64,000 bases of DNA from Silene latifolia (lineage: Eukaryota > Streptophyta > Magnoliopsida > Caryophyllales > Caryophyllaceae), in NCBI RefSeq assembly GCF_048544455.1, contig NC_133526.1:9688001-9752000 (forward strand). The letters are read 5' to 3'. The notes under the pieces were generated by a model. It had not been told where the DNA came from, did not search any database, and saw only the letters and a program-made list of their open reading frames with translations. Below are positions 46,888-58,340 of the stretch, piece by piece. The position numbers were made by a program, and so were the translations under genes. Within the stretch, counting starts at the first letter, position 1. Each line of letters begins with the position of its first letter.

Positions 46888-47115
46888 ATTGCCCCTTATC
46901 TCGCTTATTCCTTTATTGGGTCCGCCAGAATGAGGAGATAAAAATTTGGGCCAGACAAGTGATTTGTGCAGGGACTTTCTATCGGATTCAGAATTTGTGT
47001 TTGATTCAACTTCTTGTAACGGTTACTTACCATAAATAGGGTAGGTTCACAAAACCCTAGGAGAGTCATGATTGATCTTAACCACTTGCTTTCCTAGTCG
47101 TTATAGTTTTGCGGC

Positions 47116-47123
47116 TATAAATA
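47116..47123 (+). promoter_or_regulatory. TATA box for the antisense ORF of the third Gypsy element
   Basis: TATAAATA, 114 bp upstream of the ATG at 47230 and followed by a C/T-rich leader; same arrangement as 25156 in the other Tat element. Confidence 0.6.
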
Positions 47124-47229
47124 TCCTGCTTATTCCGTGTATGTCTTCACATTCCAATCTCTAATTTTCTTCTTTCTCTTTCTAAAAAATTCTCTCTTTG
47201 TAAAAAATTCATTTCCCAAAAAATAATAT

Positions 47230-49410
47230 ATGGCTGGTGGCGGAGAAAAGACAAAGACTTCAAAAGCTCCTGCCGAGGTTGAAAAAGTTCTGTTGAAGTT
47301 GAAATGGTTTCTGCCGAGGTTGAGGGGTCCCGATGTCATCCCCGAGGATGATGTGGTGGAGGTTGTTCCTCCTCCGGAGATTCTGTCTATGTCTTATAAG
47401 GGGTTGAGTATTCTCCTAATAAGGCTTTGGCGCTCTTTCCATGAGGCTAATCAATTGAAACCTGCTTTTGAGCATTATATAAAGGGCGGGGTCTCATTCC
47501 TCATGGGGTCAAGTTTGATTCTGAGAATGGTCCTATCGGGGCTAATTGGAGTAGCCCGGTTGGTTCTATTTTTTGAGTGGGCTTTCGGGGTGGTGGTCAA
47601 CTTCCCTTTCTCCTTTTATGACCGAGGTGATTAGGGCTATTAGGGTTCCTCCGTTTCAACTCATGCCAATGGTTTGGAAGATTGTCCATTCTATTGAGCA
47701 TTTATGCTCTAAGCATAAGTTGGTTATTACCCTGGATCATTTTAAGAACGCTCTATCACCAAGAGTCATTCTCTTTGGGAGGTTTAATTTTCGAGTCGGG
47801 TCAAAGATGGCTCACCCGATCACCAATTTTGATTCGGGGGATGATAAAGGCTCGGGCTCAAACTTATATGTTTATCAAGGTGACTCAATTGCCCCCGACC
47901 GGACTATCTTAATTACTCAAATTTGTTGAAGGAGGTAATCTTTCTTTCCCCGCATTATTTTTTTTGGTTTGGTAATAATATTTTTTGGAGAGTTTACTTA
48001 CTTTGCCCGTGCTTTCTTTTAGTAAATGACCGGGTGAATGATCCCGATCTTTGAGGGGCCTCGGTGACCGGATAGCGAGCGTTTATGGCGTTGCTCAAGA
48101 GGAGAGGGCTTGGCCTTTTATGCAGGGGGGCAAGCTGCTATGCCTCGTTTTAAGAAGGCTAAGTTGAGCACTTATAAGCCTGTGAAGAGAACTAAGGTTC
48201 CAGGGGCATCTTCGTCGGGGAGTAAGTTCTTTTGCTTGTTTTGTCATTCTGTTTCCTGTATTGGATTCATGCTTATATTCTTTGATTTAGAAACTCGTCG
48301 TGCGGCTACCGGGCTTCTCGGGTGCTAGTTTTGGTCTGTCTTTGGTGAAGGCGGGGTTTCTCAAATTACAGGGGAAGTCAAAGAGTAGTGAGGCAACGGG
48401 GAGTGATAGTCTTTGTTCAAATTCGGGAATCGTGCGGGGGCTCGGTTGGTGTCGCTGAAAAGATTGTGGATGAAAGTGATCGTCTTGAGAAGAGGAAGAG
48501 AGTGGATGAGTCTTTGGGAGGAGTTCATGAGGTCAGGGGAGTCGGGGCTCGTATGGATGAGGTCCAGTTTGCTAAGGATCAAATTCGAGCTCGGGCTTTT
48601 GTGGTTGATGATCCTTATTTCAAGTACCAGCAGAGGAAGCTTCGCTCGTGCTTTGGCTGCTATGTATCGTTCCGAGGGATTATCTTTGCCAACCTGGTTA
48701 CCATGCTTCAGGAGGTATATATTTTTTGTCTTTGTTTGTTGTGGGTTTTTGTGTGTGTTTTCTTTTTTGTGGCTTAGATGGGCATTTTCTTTTGTTTTAG
48801 AATGTTAATGATGTCTTTGAGGAGTGCCTGTCAACCGAATCATCCATGGTCTAAAAATGCCTTGGATTGGGAGGTACAAATCTTGAAGAAAGATGCTTGA
48901 CAAGTTTAAAGTGATTTGGAGGTGTCCAAGGGGTGAGAATCATTCGTTGAAGGGGAGGATAATGAGGCGGGAAGGCTCGGTTCTTTGGTGGAGTCTCGCT
49001 AAGGTGAAATCGCTCGGGATGCCTTGAAAGCTCTTCGAGGCTAAGTTTGATATTGCCCAGGAAGAATTGAAGGTGAAAAACAAAGCTATGCAGGAGCGAT
49101 TAAAGGTAAATGAGGAGTTGGCTGTAGAGAGGGATGAGGTTCAGGCCAGGTATAAAGATGTTGCATTGTATTTCTTTGGCAAGGGTCGTGTGGATGCTAT
49201 GAAAGAGCCTGCGAAGTCGCCTTTTTGGAATCCCGATCGGAATTGGCTGATCTCAATATCACTTATCCCGAGCTTTGTAAGTTGCATGCGACGAGGAGGT
49301 GGACTCTCCTCCATCCAAAGGGAAAAACAAAGATGGTGAAGGAGATGAAGAAGAGGAGGTCAACTGATGAGGGGATTGGTTCTGCTCATCGTGTCCAAGG
49401 TGGGCTAGTT
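47230..49410 (+). pseudogene. Antisense ORF of the third Gypsy element, frameshifted
   Basis: Starts MAGGGEKTK at 47230. Reading changes frame at about 47590, 47930, 48330 and 49000. Pieces: N-terminal part to 47634 ('LSMSYKGLSILLIRLWRSFHEANQLKPAF'), 'PPFQLMPMVWKIVHSIEHL' (47640-47900), a basic linker (48110-48230), a charged helical part (48400-48720), and a coiled coil (49067-49170, 'QERLKVNEELAVERDEVQAR') then 'KGRVDAM'. It has the same plan as the antisense ORF at 25345-38931: globular front and coiled-coil end. Function unknown; described for Tat elements only as an additional ORF. Splicing between some pieces is possible. Confidence 0.68.
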
Positions 49411-50179
49411 TGATTTTTTCTGTTTGTGGGATTTTGTGTTGTTTTGGCCTATTCAGTGGGGGATGTTCCCTGAACAAATAATTTAGGATTTGTTTTGGTT
49501 TTTGTTGGCTTTGCCTGATAAACGGTGTGTTCTTCTGCTGGGAGGGTGTATTCCTGGTAGGTTTTAATATATATATCCTTTCCTTGATTTTCTTGTTGTT
49601 TTTGACTGGGATTTGTACCTGTACATTCATGTGATATTTTTTGTTAGAGTAATGCCTGTCGGGAGGGCTTATGGCCCTCATTCCCGTGTTTATAGGAAAT
49701 GGTGGCTTTATCTCGCCTGTCGGAGGGCTTATAAGAATGAGGGTGGTTGCTTGGTCGGAGGGCTTATGGCCCTCACTGTCGAGAGGGCTTTTTGACAAGT
49801 ACTATGGTCTATTCCACCTTTGTACTTGTCTTTTTATGTACTTGAGCTCGAGTTTATTTTTCGGGTTAGGCGGGCGGTGCCAAATTAGAACATTTTTAGA
49901 AATGTTTGTTTCGGGTTGGGTGGAGTGGCCCTCAATCCTGAACATTTGTTTAAGCCTAAAGTGTAACATATAATAAGTGAAAAGAAGGCATAAAACAAGT
50001 TTTCAGGATTTGAAATAAAGTTTTGGGTAAAATTAAAAATAACATGTAAGCAACTTAGCACATAGCGGGTATGAAATAGTTTTAAGTGGTAACTTAGCAC
50101 ATAGCGGTATGGAATTTAGCACATGTATATAGGGTGGGTGATTTTACCCTTCTCGGATATGAAATAGTTTTAAGTGGGA
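49411..50179. other. Non-coding spacer with short tandem repeats
   Basis: Between antisense ORF and integrase. Contains three to four copies of 'cggagggcttatggccctca' (about 49655-49795) and a repeat around 'acttagcacatagcgg' (about 50055-50185). No domain is recognised; the minus ORF 49259-49798 reads through repeats and has no family signature. Confidence 0.6.
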
Positions 50180-51200
50180 AATGTTCCAAGATCTGGGATC
50201 ATTTCTCCTTCCAAAGTTTGTAGCCTGTAAGCTCCTTGTCCCACTATTGAATCAATTAAGTACGGGCCTTCCCATGTAGGGGCTAGTTTGCTGCGTTCTT
50301 TTCTCTGGTGTTGGGGAAAACTTTCCTTAGTACCAGTCTCCTTCTTTGAATACTCGATGTTGACATTCTTGTTGTAACTTCCGGCTACCGCTCTGTTGGT
50401 AGGCGGCTATCCCGACTTTTGGTGCATCTCTCGGTTCTTCGTTAAGAGTAGGTTATCTTGTAATAGGGGCCTGTTCTCTTCTATTGTGTTCAGTCGCTTC
50501 TTCGTAGTTGGCACATGAATTTCTCGCTGGTATTATCGCTTGTGACCATAGACCAGGGAATATGGTGTTTGGCCTGTGGGTGTTTTGGGTGTGGTCCTGT
50601 CGACCCATAGGACTAGGGGAGCTCTTCCGCCCATCTTCCTTTTCTTCTTTTCACTTTTTCTTCAGGCAAACTGATTACTACTTTGTTGCTTGATTCTGCT
50701 TGGCCGTTGGCTTTAGGGTAGCCTGGTGTAGATGTGACTAGATTGATATTCCATTGTGCACAGAAATTAGTTGTTCTTTTTCCCACAAATTGTGTTCCAT
50801 TATCACGACTATTTCTCAAGGTATTCCATATCTGCATATGATGTTCCTTTTGATAAATGATATGACATCTTTTTCTTTGACTTGCCTGTAAGAGTCTGCC
50901 TCTATCCATTTGGAAAAGTAGTCATCATTGCTAGCATGAAGACTTTCTGTCCAGGCGCCGAGGTAGCTTCCTACTATGTCCATGCCCCATTTCATAAATG
51001 GCCAGGGGCCGAGATGGAATGTAGTAGTTCGATGGTTGATGGATATAAGGGGAATGGATTTGACAAAGCTTCACATTTTGAGTCTGTATGCTATGCGATC
51101 GGCTCTCGGGTTGGCCGTAAGTAGCCTGTCCCGAGAATTTTGCTTGTCGTGCTCCTTCTACCTTTATGATTTCCGCAGTATCCATTATGTATGTCTTCTA
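50180..51200 (-). pseudogene. Integrase of the third Gypsy element, broken
   Basis: Minus-strand pieces: zinc-binding N-terminal zone and link (51185-50931; 'IHQPSNYYIPSRPLA'), catalytic core (50909-50613; 'SRDNGTQFVGK', 'TPGYPKANGQAESSNK', 'KGRWAEELP'), and a C-terminal part (about 50450-50180). DNGTQF and the 'NGQAE' Glu are conserved core features. Several frame changes, so probably inactive unless these are errors. Confidence 0.75.
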
Positions 51201-51324
51201 TGACCTGGCTGGCTTCATTTGGTTCCAGGCAACGTAAGTAAGGTCCAGTCTGAGACTTTTTAAACAAGGTGTTATTTATAATGGTATAAGTGGATGCTTT
51301 GATTTTCGGGCCCTTGCTTCGTTT

Positions 51325-51771
51325 TTATTTGTAGGGAGTATCCCAGCAGGAACCAATCATAGTAAGGTTTAGTCCAGAATTTGTATCTTCCTGGATAGGG
51401 CAAATTTGTTCGTGCCTTTCTATGGTTGGTTCCAAAGCAGGGACGATGGGTATTTTGTCAAACACAAAGGGCTGAAATTTGATCCCAGTGGCTAGGGCAT
51501 CCGCCCGGGTATTTAGGTCCCTTGGTATTTGGTCAATGTCAAAGGTTCTCAATTTTTTGCAAAGGTTTTGACATATTCCAAATAGAGTATCATCTTTGAA
51601 TCTTTTGCAAAGATATACTCCTTTAACTTGATTGGAAATTAAAAGAGAGTCGGTTTTTACCTTGAGGTTTGCTACACCGAGTTCTATACATACCTTTAAT
51701 CCAAAGAATCGTGGCTTCATATTCACCTCATTATTCGTGGCTTTGAACTCACAACTAATAGCCTCGTGCAA
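51325..51771 (-). pseudogene. Second (archaeal-type) RNase H domain
   Basis: Features 'EFKATNNEVN', 'LKVCIELGVANLKVKTDSLLISNQV' and 'IPRDLNTRADALA'. This extra RNase H between the normal RNase H and integrase is a hallmark of Tat elements. Confidence 0.78.
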
Positions 51772-51941
51772 TCGGGTCTCCCTGTGGTGATTTTAGGACT
51801 AATCCTAGGCCAGTGCCTTTCATATTTGTTGGCCCATCTACATGGAGAGTCCATTCCTGGTCTATTTTTTGGGTGTCAAGAAGATTGCCCTCTTTTATGA
51901 GGTCTGGTTCTAGGGTAGGACCGAATTCACCACGAAGTCTG

Positions 51942-52241
51942 CTAATGCCCGAGATTTAATTGCCGTCCGGGTTCAAAGGTTATATCATAGGTGTCTTGAT
52001 TTGTCTTGACCATTTTGCCATTCTGCCGATAACTCGGGCTTTCTCGGACAGATTTGATAGGCAAGTTGGTTCTTACAACGATTGGGTGGCTTTCAAAATA
52101 AGGTCGAAGTTTAGTGCAGGACATTACTAAAGCAAGTACATATTTTTCAAGTAGGCCATACCTGGTTTCTGCATCTAGGAGACTTTTACTTACATAGTAG
52201 ACTGGATGTTGTTGGCCATCAATTTCTTTGGTCGACTCCAC
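51942..52241 (-). pseudogene. RNase H domain (Gypsy pol)
   Basis: 'PVYYVSKSLLDAETRYGLLEKYVLALV' and 'VVRTNLPIKSV' are typical of the RNase H following Gypsy reverse transcriptase. Neighbouring sequence 52250-52440 links it to the RT out of frame. Confidence 0.78.
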
Positions 52242-52436
52242 TTATCTGCGGTTTCGTGATGATAGGTAGACCGTCAAGGGTTCTCCTTTGTCTGGTTTGG
52301 CAAGTAGCGGAGGTGTAGTCGGGTATGTTTTGAGCTCCTGGAAGGCCGACTCGTGTTCGTGCAACCATTTGAATGTTTTGTTCTTCCCGAGTAGGTCATA
52401 GAATGCCTTGCATCTTATCGATGATCCGAAATGAAT

Positions 52437-53440
52437 CTATTCGTGGTGCAACTCGTCTGTCGCGTTTTTGAATATCTTTGACCGACTTGGGGATTCCAGT
52501 TCTAGTATGGCTCTTATTTGTTCTGGGCTAGCTTCTATTCCTCTTTTGGTCACCATGTACCCCAAGAATTTTCCCGAGGATACCCCGAAATGGCATTTGG
52601 ATGAGTTGAGTTTCATATTGAAATCTTCTAGGATTTTAAAGGTCGTTTCCAAGTCCCGACATGATCTTGACTTTCTTTGATTTAACTACCATGTCATCAA
52701 TATAGACTTCCATGGTGTCCCCTATTTGGTCTTTAAACATTGTATTGACCAGGCGTTGGTATGTTGCCCCCGCATTTTTCGTGCCAAAGGGCATTCTTTG
52801 TGTAGCAGTATATGCCCCTTTCCGTGATAAATGCAGTATGTTCCTGATCAGATGGGTGCATCTTGATTTGGTTGAATCCACTTGAGGCATCCATGAATGT
52901 CAGGAGTTCGTGTCCTGCTGTAGCATCCACCATTGCGTCTATGTGTGGGAGTGGAAATGGGTCTTTTGGACAGGCTTTATTGAGGTCCAGTGTAATCTAC
53001 ACAAACTCTCCACTTGCCATTCTTCTTTTGAACCACCACTACGTTGGCTAGCCAGCTAGGGTACATGACTTCTCTTATCATCCCCATGTCCAATAGTTTG
53101 TCTACTTCTTCATTAATGATAGCATGTCTTTCAAATGCAAACTTTCTTCTTTTCACGACAGGCTTATAAGACTCATCAACATTTAGTTTATGTGTAATAA
53201 TATTGGCATCTATTCCGGTCATATCAAAATGTGACCAGGCAAAACATGAAGATTTACCTCTAAGAAAATTTACTAATTCGCCTGATATGATCGGGGACAT
53301 CGATCCTACCAAGACGTGCCTGTCGGGTACTCGTGGTCTAAAATTACTTGATCGGTTTCCATTTTGGTTTTCGCCACATGAGTTGTCCCGACAGGTCATC
53401 GTAATTGCTAGGCGAGGGACTTACCTGTCTTGGAAGGCTT
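52437..53440 (-). pseudogene. Reverse transcriptase of the third Gypsy element, broken
   Basis: Pieces 53399-52977 ('IITHKLNVDESYKPVVKRR', 'ANVVVVQKKNGKWRVCVDYT'), 52933-52733 ('TFMDASSGFNQIKMHPSDQE'), 52890-52636 ('MPFGTKNAGATYQRLVNTMF', catalytic YIDD at 52704-52693) and 52652-52437 ('NSSKCHFGVSSGKFLGYMVT'). The active site is intact; the chain is broken by several frame changes. Confidence 0.85.
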
Positions 53441-53519
53441 CATGACTCGTATAACATTCCTGGGCAGATTTTTGTTCACCTTTAATGGTTGCTACTCCCC
53501 ATTCTCGCTGGTATTTTGA

Positions 53520-53880
53520 TGCATTGGTGATAGGTGGAGGGTATGGCTCTTACGTTGTGGATCCATGGTCTTCCCAATATGGCATTATAGGATGACAGGC
53601 GATCCCAGACTCCAAATATTTCATATGAAGATACTCCTTCCACATATGTGGGCGTGTATTTCTCCCATGTGTTTCTTGTTTCTCCACCGAATCTACTAGG
53701 ACATTAGACTTCTTTATGATTTGGCTTTCATCAATCTTCATTGCTTTAAGGACATCAAGCATGATCGGGTTTACTTCAATCGCCTCCATCTACCAGGATT
53801 CTCATGATACGTGCAGTCCCTATTTGCATGGTGATTACCAGTTGTCATGGTGGAGGTCCGGAATGCCCCGCATATCGTTG
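53520..53880 (-). pseudogene. Aspartic protease of the third Gypsy element, broken
   Basis: Read over several frames it shows a 'LVDGG'-like active site region, 'IMLDVLKAMKID', and a 'YNAILGRPWIH'-like end near 53550. Ordered between gag and RT as expected. Confidence 0.6.
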
Positions 53881-53926
53881 TCGTCAAAAGTAATTTGAGG
53901 TAAATTGATAGATTTAAAAGGAGATT

Positions 53927-54987
53927 TCATTTTTGACTCCCTGGCAATTTTCTTAGCAAAATTAACTGGTCAAAGCCACAAATTTTCGATCCTCCATTGA
54001 TGAATTTGACTTCATAAATGGGTGGTGCGAGGGGGTAGGTCACGCTGTTGTTGCCTTTTGTGTTTCTTCTTGTTCCGTCATCTTCCCTGTTCTTTGTTGG
54101 CATCAAGTCTTTCTGGTATCCTTTCTTTAGCAGGTAAGCCACTTGTCTCCGTAATCCCAGGCATTCTTCTTTTGTGTGACCTATGTCCATGTGAAATTCA
54201 CACCACCTGGTGGTGTCCTTTCTTGAGTTGGGGTTGTCTGACTTCTTTGGCCACTTGACAATGTCTCCCATATGGTCAAGCCTCTTGATTAATCCCGCAA
54301 TGTCAACAGAGAAAGTTATATTCCCGGACAGGAGGATAAGTATAGGAGTTACCTCGTTGTTCATGTGTATAGTTGACTTCGATCTGTCAGGTCTTGTGTA
54401 GGGAGATGGCCTGGAACTCGCTTCCTTTGTTGTTAAAGCTTTTCCCGTTGGTTTTGTCATATCCTGAGTTGTTGTCGGTATTATCTCGCCTTGTAGCCTT
54501 TGTCTTCCTCCACTGATATAGCCTATGGCTAATGCTTGGACATCTTCAAAGGTATGACAGGGCTTCATGGTCATTTCATCGTAGAAGTCACTTCCGGGGG
54601 TAGCCCTTGCCTCAAAGCTTCAACGGTACGCTCCAACATCACATCCGGGATTGAGACTTTTTCTTTGTTGAATCTTGTCATGTATGATCGATGGATTCTC
54701 CAGGCTTCGTTTAACCATGTACAGTCCACGGATCTCTTTTCTAGTTCCTGCTGCTTGGCAAACGATGATTGAAAGAATTGACCAGGTCGAAGAAAGGACT
54801 TGATGCTTCCATTTGGCGGTTTATGTACCATTGCAAGGCAGTCCATTCGAGTTGTTCCAAATCCCTTACACATGCATACTTGACGTAGTTCATCGGGAAT
54901 TGATGCTGCCATCATCCTTTGCTTGTAATAGGCAACATGGTTTTGTGGATCGGTGGTTCCATCATAGATTCTCATTGAGGGAATCAC
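53927..54987 (-). pseudogene. Gag of the third Gypsy element
   Basis: Two overlapping pieces: 54987-54571 ('IPSMRIYDGTTDPQNHVAYY', 'RHGL'-type end 'ALRQGLPPEVTSTM') and 54574-53927 with a zinc-finger-like 'WCEFHMDIGHTKEECLGLRR'. Both features are typical of Tat gag. A damaged N-terminus lies within 54990-55510. Confidence 0.8.
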
Positions 54988-55518
54988 AAATTTCTTTGGC
55001 GCAGTCTATCTTTGCTATTTCATCCACGAAGGGTGAATCAAAGATAGCTTTCTGGATTTGCTTCTTCAATTGGGGTAGGAACTCCTGGGATCTTTTCAAA
55101 TCTCTCGTGAAGTTTTTGGATTTCTGGAGCATAGCCATCATAATGGCCGTGTTAGTCCGATCTTGAGTTCTTGATTTTGGAGTTCTCCTGAGTCCATTTC
55201 TTCTCCTGCTTTGGATTTTGATGGAATTGGAGTACCAATATTGGAGAAGTCAATGTTCCTTATGATGGAGGAGAATGGTGTGCCAGTGGACTTTCAATTT
55301 TGATCCTGAAGCTTTTTCTCCCAAATGTATCTTTAGGCCGGATTCGATTCTTTCAATTTTGCCACTTCACTTGGCTGGATCATTTTTTGTTTCATTGTTC
55401 CATCTCCAACAATCTGTTGTTTGCGCAAAGACTAATTGTTGCTCAATGCTATCTCCTGCCATTTTTCTTAGTTTTTGTGGTATTTGATGGTGGGCTTTTG
55501 ATTATTTTTGAGTTAGAT

Positions 55519-55536
55519 GCCCCACGGTGGGCGCCA
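55519..55536 (-). other. Primer binding site of the third Gypsy element
   Basis: Minus strand TGGCGCCCACCGTGGGGC, two bases inside the 5' LTR. Confidence 0.8.
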
Positions 55537-55538
55537 AT

Positions 55539-56237
55539 TGTTTTGGCAGGATTTTTATTGATCTAGAGCGTCCGCCAGGGATTTATATGTAGGGTGATCT
55601 AACTCGAATAACTTGCCTGATTGGTATAATTAAATGTAAAACAAACTAATAAATAATGACACAAGGATTTATACGTGGAAAAACCCTGGGAATAAGGGAA
55701 AAACCACGGGCACCAAGCCAGGAGTGATTGTTACTATGATTCTCGATAGCCTGACGAGTATTATTATATCGGGCGTGATGTGCGAATATATTGCTTAAGA
55801 ATACAAAGAATATGAGTAAAAGTGATGGTCTTTCAGATAATCCTTCTTGTCTTCTCTTCCTTTCTATTTATAGGTGGTTGCTTCCAATTGTCTTTGTGTT
55901 AGTTTAGGTTTTCCCTGTAAATAGGAGTGTGCCCTATTTACCCGGAGATGGTTGCTTCTTTCTTAGCCGTTGCTTTGACTTGCTCCCCTATATCTTTGCT
56001 TTCTGGAATTGGTCTTCCTTTTTGTAGGGAACATATATAAAACTCGCTGTTTGTTGCCTGCAGAGCCTGGTGCTTTTCCTTTTCAGTTCGGGTTATCTTT
56101 CGCTTCTTCTATCAACTCCCCGCTTGGTGCCTATCCGTGTTGAAGTAATGTCGATTTTAGATATCTTTTGCCTGGAAGTTGTCCTTGGCTGTTACCTGGG
56201 CTATACCTGATCAGGCAGGATAATTTAGGGCCCAACA
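55539..56237 (-). repeat. 5' LTR of the third Gypsy element
   Basis: 699 bp pair of 46186-46887; target duplication GTACC follows. Confidence 0.93.
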
Positions 56238-56461
56238 GTACCCTTGAAATTTGGCAGATTAAACATGGTACCCCTCATTTTAAGTTTCTACATATGGTAC
56301 ATTTGTGTTTACCTTTTCTTTTCCCAAAATGCCCTTTTGGCAAATTTCTGTTATAACGCCGTTACTCATATGAGTAATTAAACGAGTAATTGAGTATGTT
56401 TTGTTATTTGTTTATTGTTATTTGGATATTAAATGTTAGTTTATTAGATTATGAAGTTTTA

Positions 56462-56865
56462 GGCTATGTTTGGTAAAACTAACTGAAAAGGTAGCTGAAA
56501 ACTGAAAAGCTAACTGAAATCCGAAAAGGTAACTGGTAAGGTAGCTGAAAATTAGGAACTGATAAGTTAGCTGATTATATAAAAAAATGTTTGGCAAACT
56601 AACTGAAAAGGTAACTGATTTTGATGAAATAACGTAAAAGGATATGATAATTATTTAATATTATAGATTTAAATGGTAAAAATGGAAAATCAAACCAAAT
56701 CAGGTACCTGAAACTTATTATAGAGTAGCATTTCATTTCAGGTAGCTTATTTGATTAAATAAGCTACTTGCCAAACGCTTACAAAAAAATAAGGTACCTG
56801 AAACTTTGGTCAAATAAGCTACTTTGACCAAATCAGGTACCTGAAATGTCTTGCCAAACGGAGCC
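56462..56865. mobile_element. Tourist/Harbinger-like MITE inside the MULE-like MITE
   Basis: Ends GGCTATGTTTGGTAA...TTGCCAAACGGAGCC, flanked by TTA on both sides (56459-56461 and 56866-56868). TTA duplications and GGC...GTTTGG ends fit PIF/Harbinger MITEs. 404 bp, non-coding. Confidence 0.75.
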
Positions 56866-57061
56866 TTAGTGTGTTAGATAATAAAAAAAAAGGTATAACA
56901 AGTCATGGGAGTAACGACGTTATGATGGAAATTTGCCAAAGGGTATTCAGGGAATGGAAAAGATAAACACAAGGGTGCGATATATAAGAAATTAAAATGC
57001 GGGGTATCATGTGTAATCTGCTAAAGTTCGAGGGTATCATAAGAAATTTCCGTTTAGAAAA

Positions 57062-58077
57062 TGAAAAGGTTCAGAGGTACCATTGAGAAAATCCTCTATC
57101 TTTGAAATTATTTTTTAACAAACCGATATTGTGTTATTTGCCTAATTCATACATTTATCATTTATGAGTCATTTTTGTATGAACATACAATTAAATTTGT
57201 ATCACACAAACACTTTCTAAGAATAGAAATAGGAAAGGTAATGTGAATAGGGGGCGAACAAATTTAGGTCTTCATTTAGGTCTGGACCGAATGGACCCAA
57301 TTTCATTTTTAAGACCGAATGGACAAAATTTAGGTCTTCACCTAGGTCTTCATTTTTTTCAAGTTTTGGTCTTCGATCCGGTCTGATTAAGACCGGTTAA
57401 TTTAGGTCCGGACCGAATAGACCAAATTTCATGTTTTTATTGACTATTCATTAAATATTATGAATCAATTAATATTTTATCTTCAAAAGACATTATAAAT
57501 TAGTATTGTCAATGATTTTTTTAAAAAGAGTTGTCATATTATTTAAATACATTTTATTTAACGGAATTAAAATGTAATTATCGTATATGAAATAGTAAAA
57601 ACACTAGTTTTAGGTCCATTTCGGTCCCCAAACCCGGACCAGGCCAAATATTTCGGGTTCGTTCCGGTCCAAGGCCGAAAGTTTTAGGTCCGGTTTTCGG
57701 GCCACTAAATTTTTATTTTCGGTCCGGTTCGGTCTTGGACCAATGTTGAGCCTTAATTGTGAATAGGTGGAAAAAGAAATAGAGAGGATTATTCAGAGTA
57801 AGACGGAATAAGAGAAAAATATATTAATGTGGAATCTTATTTGATTCGTCTTAAGTAGTGCAATAACAACACAAAGCTTTTATAATTTTTTACTAATATG
57901 TAAAAAAAGACATTAACGATCTAAAATGTGCACTGTCAAACATGTAAAATGCATATGTGTGTATTGGATTTCAATGAATGAAGTATTATTTTACAAGCTT
58001 ATTAAATTATTTAGTTGGGCTATGTGTTATTAGGATAATCTTTTGCTAAAAATAGTCTTATAGAACAATTTGTTTTT
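57062..58077. other. Continuation of PR-10 B flank, AT-rich, with an 'aggtccggacc' repeat block
   Basis: 57062-57190 continues the duplicated flank (compare 15012-15140). 57240-57750 is rich in 'tttaggtccggaccgaat' motifs on both strands, probably an unresolved hAT-like repeat. 57940-58077 matches 22240-22303 plus 22826-22900. No gene. Confidence 0.6.
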
Positions 58078-58340
58078 CGGAAATCTCTCATGGTACCCTT
58101 TAATTTTGTGAGATTTTCCATGGTACCCTTGCTTTTAAGAATCTGCCTATTCTACCCTTGAGGTTGCATTTTTGTACCTATGGTACCCTTAATGTAACGA
58201 CCGTTAGATGTACGTTAAGTTTTGATGATGTGGTAATAAATTAGTAATTAAAAATTGTTAATAAATATGAAATAATGGAAAGTAGGGGTACCATGAAAAA
58301 GTTGATAAAATTAAGGGGTACCATGAAAAATTCTGTAATC
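58078..58340. mobile_element. Second member of the 'ggtaccc' MULE-like MITE family
   Basis: Left end CGGAAATCTCTCATGGTACC; the right part (58287-58340) is the imperfect inverse with 'aaggggtaccatgaaaaatt'. It shares the end sequence and 'tggtaccc' modules of the element at 46166-57052. The final CCG is lost. Confidence 0.6.

Larger units (their letters stand above)
46186..56237 (-). mobile_element. Tat-type Ty3-Gypsy element with full but broken pol and an antisense ORF
   Basis: 10,052 bp; LTRs 46186-46887 and 55539-56237; target duplication GTACC (46181-46185 and 56238-56242). Primer site at 55519-55536 and purine tract at 46888-46906 show minus orientation. Order: gag, protease, RT, RNase H, a second archaeal-type RNase H, integrase, tandem repeats, antisense ORF. 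Dual RNase H and an antisense ORF identify the Tat lineage. All ORFs carry frame breaks. Confidence 0.9.
46166..57052. mobile_element. MULE-like MITE, split by a Gypsy element
   Basis: Ends CGGAAATTTTCC... (46166) and ...GAAATTTCCG (57052) with imperfect TIRs over about 60 bp that contain repeated 'tggtaccc' motifs. Flanking 9-mers ATTAGAAAA (46157-46165) and TTTAGAAAA (57053-57061) are a target duplication with one mismatch. The homologous A' flank at about 15010 has a single uninterrupted copy, so this is a true insertion. Own sequence is about 0.83 kb (46166-46185 and 56238-57052); no coding capacity. Confidence 0.82.

Noticed and set aside
49259..49798. 179-residue minus-strand ORF in the third Gypsy element
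   Set aside because: It overlaps the antisense ORF end and tandem repeats and shows no domain.
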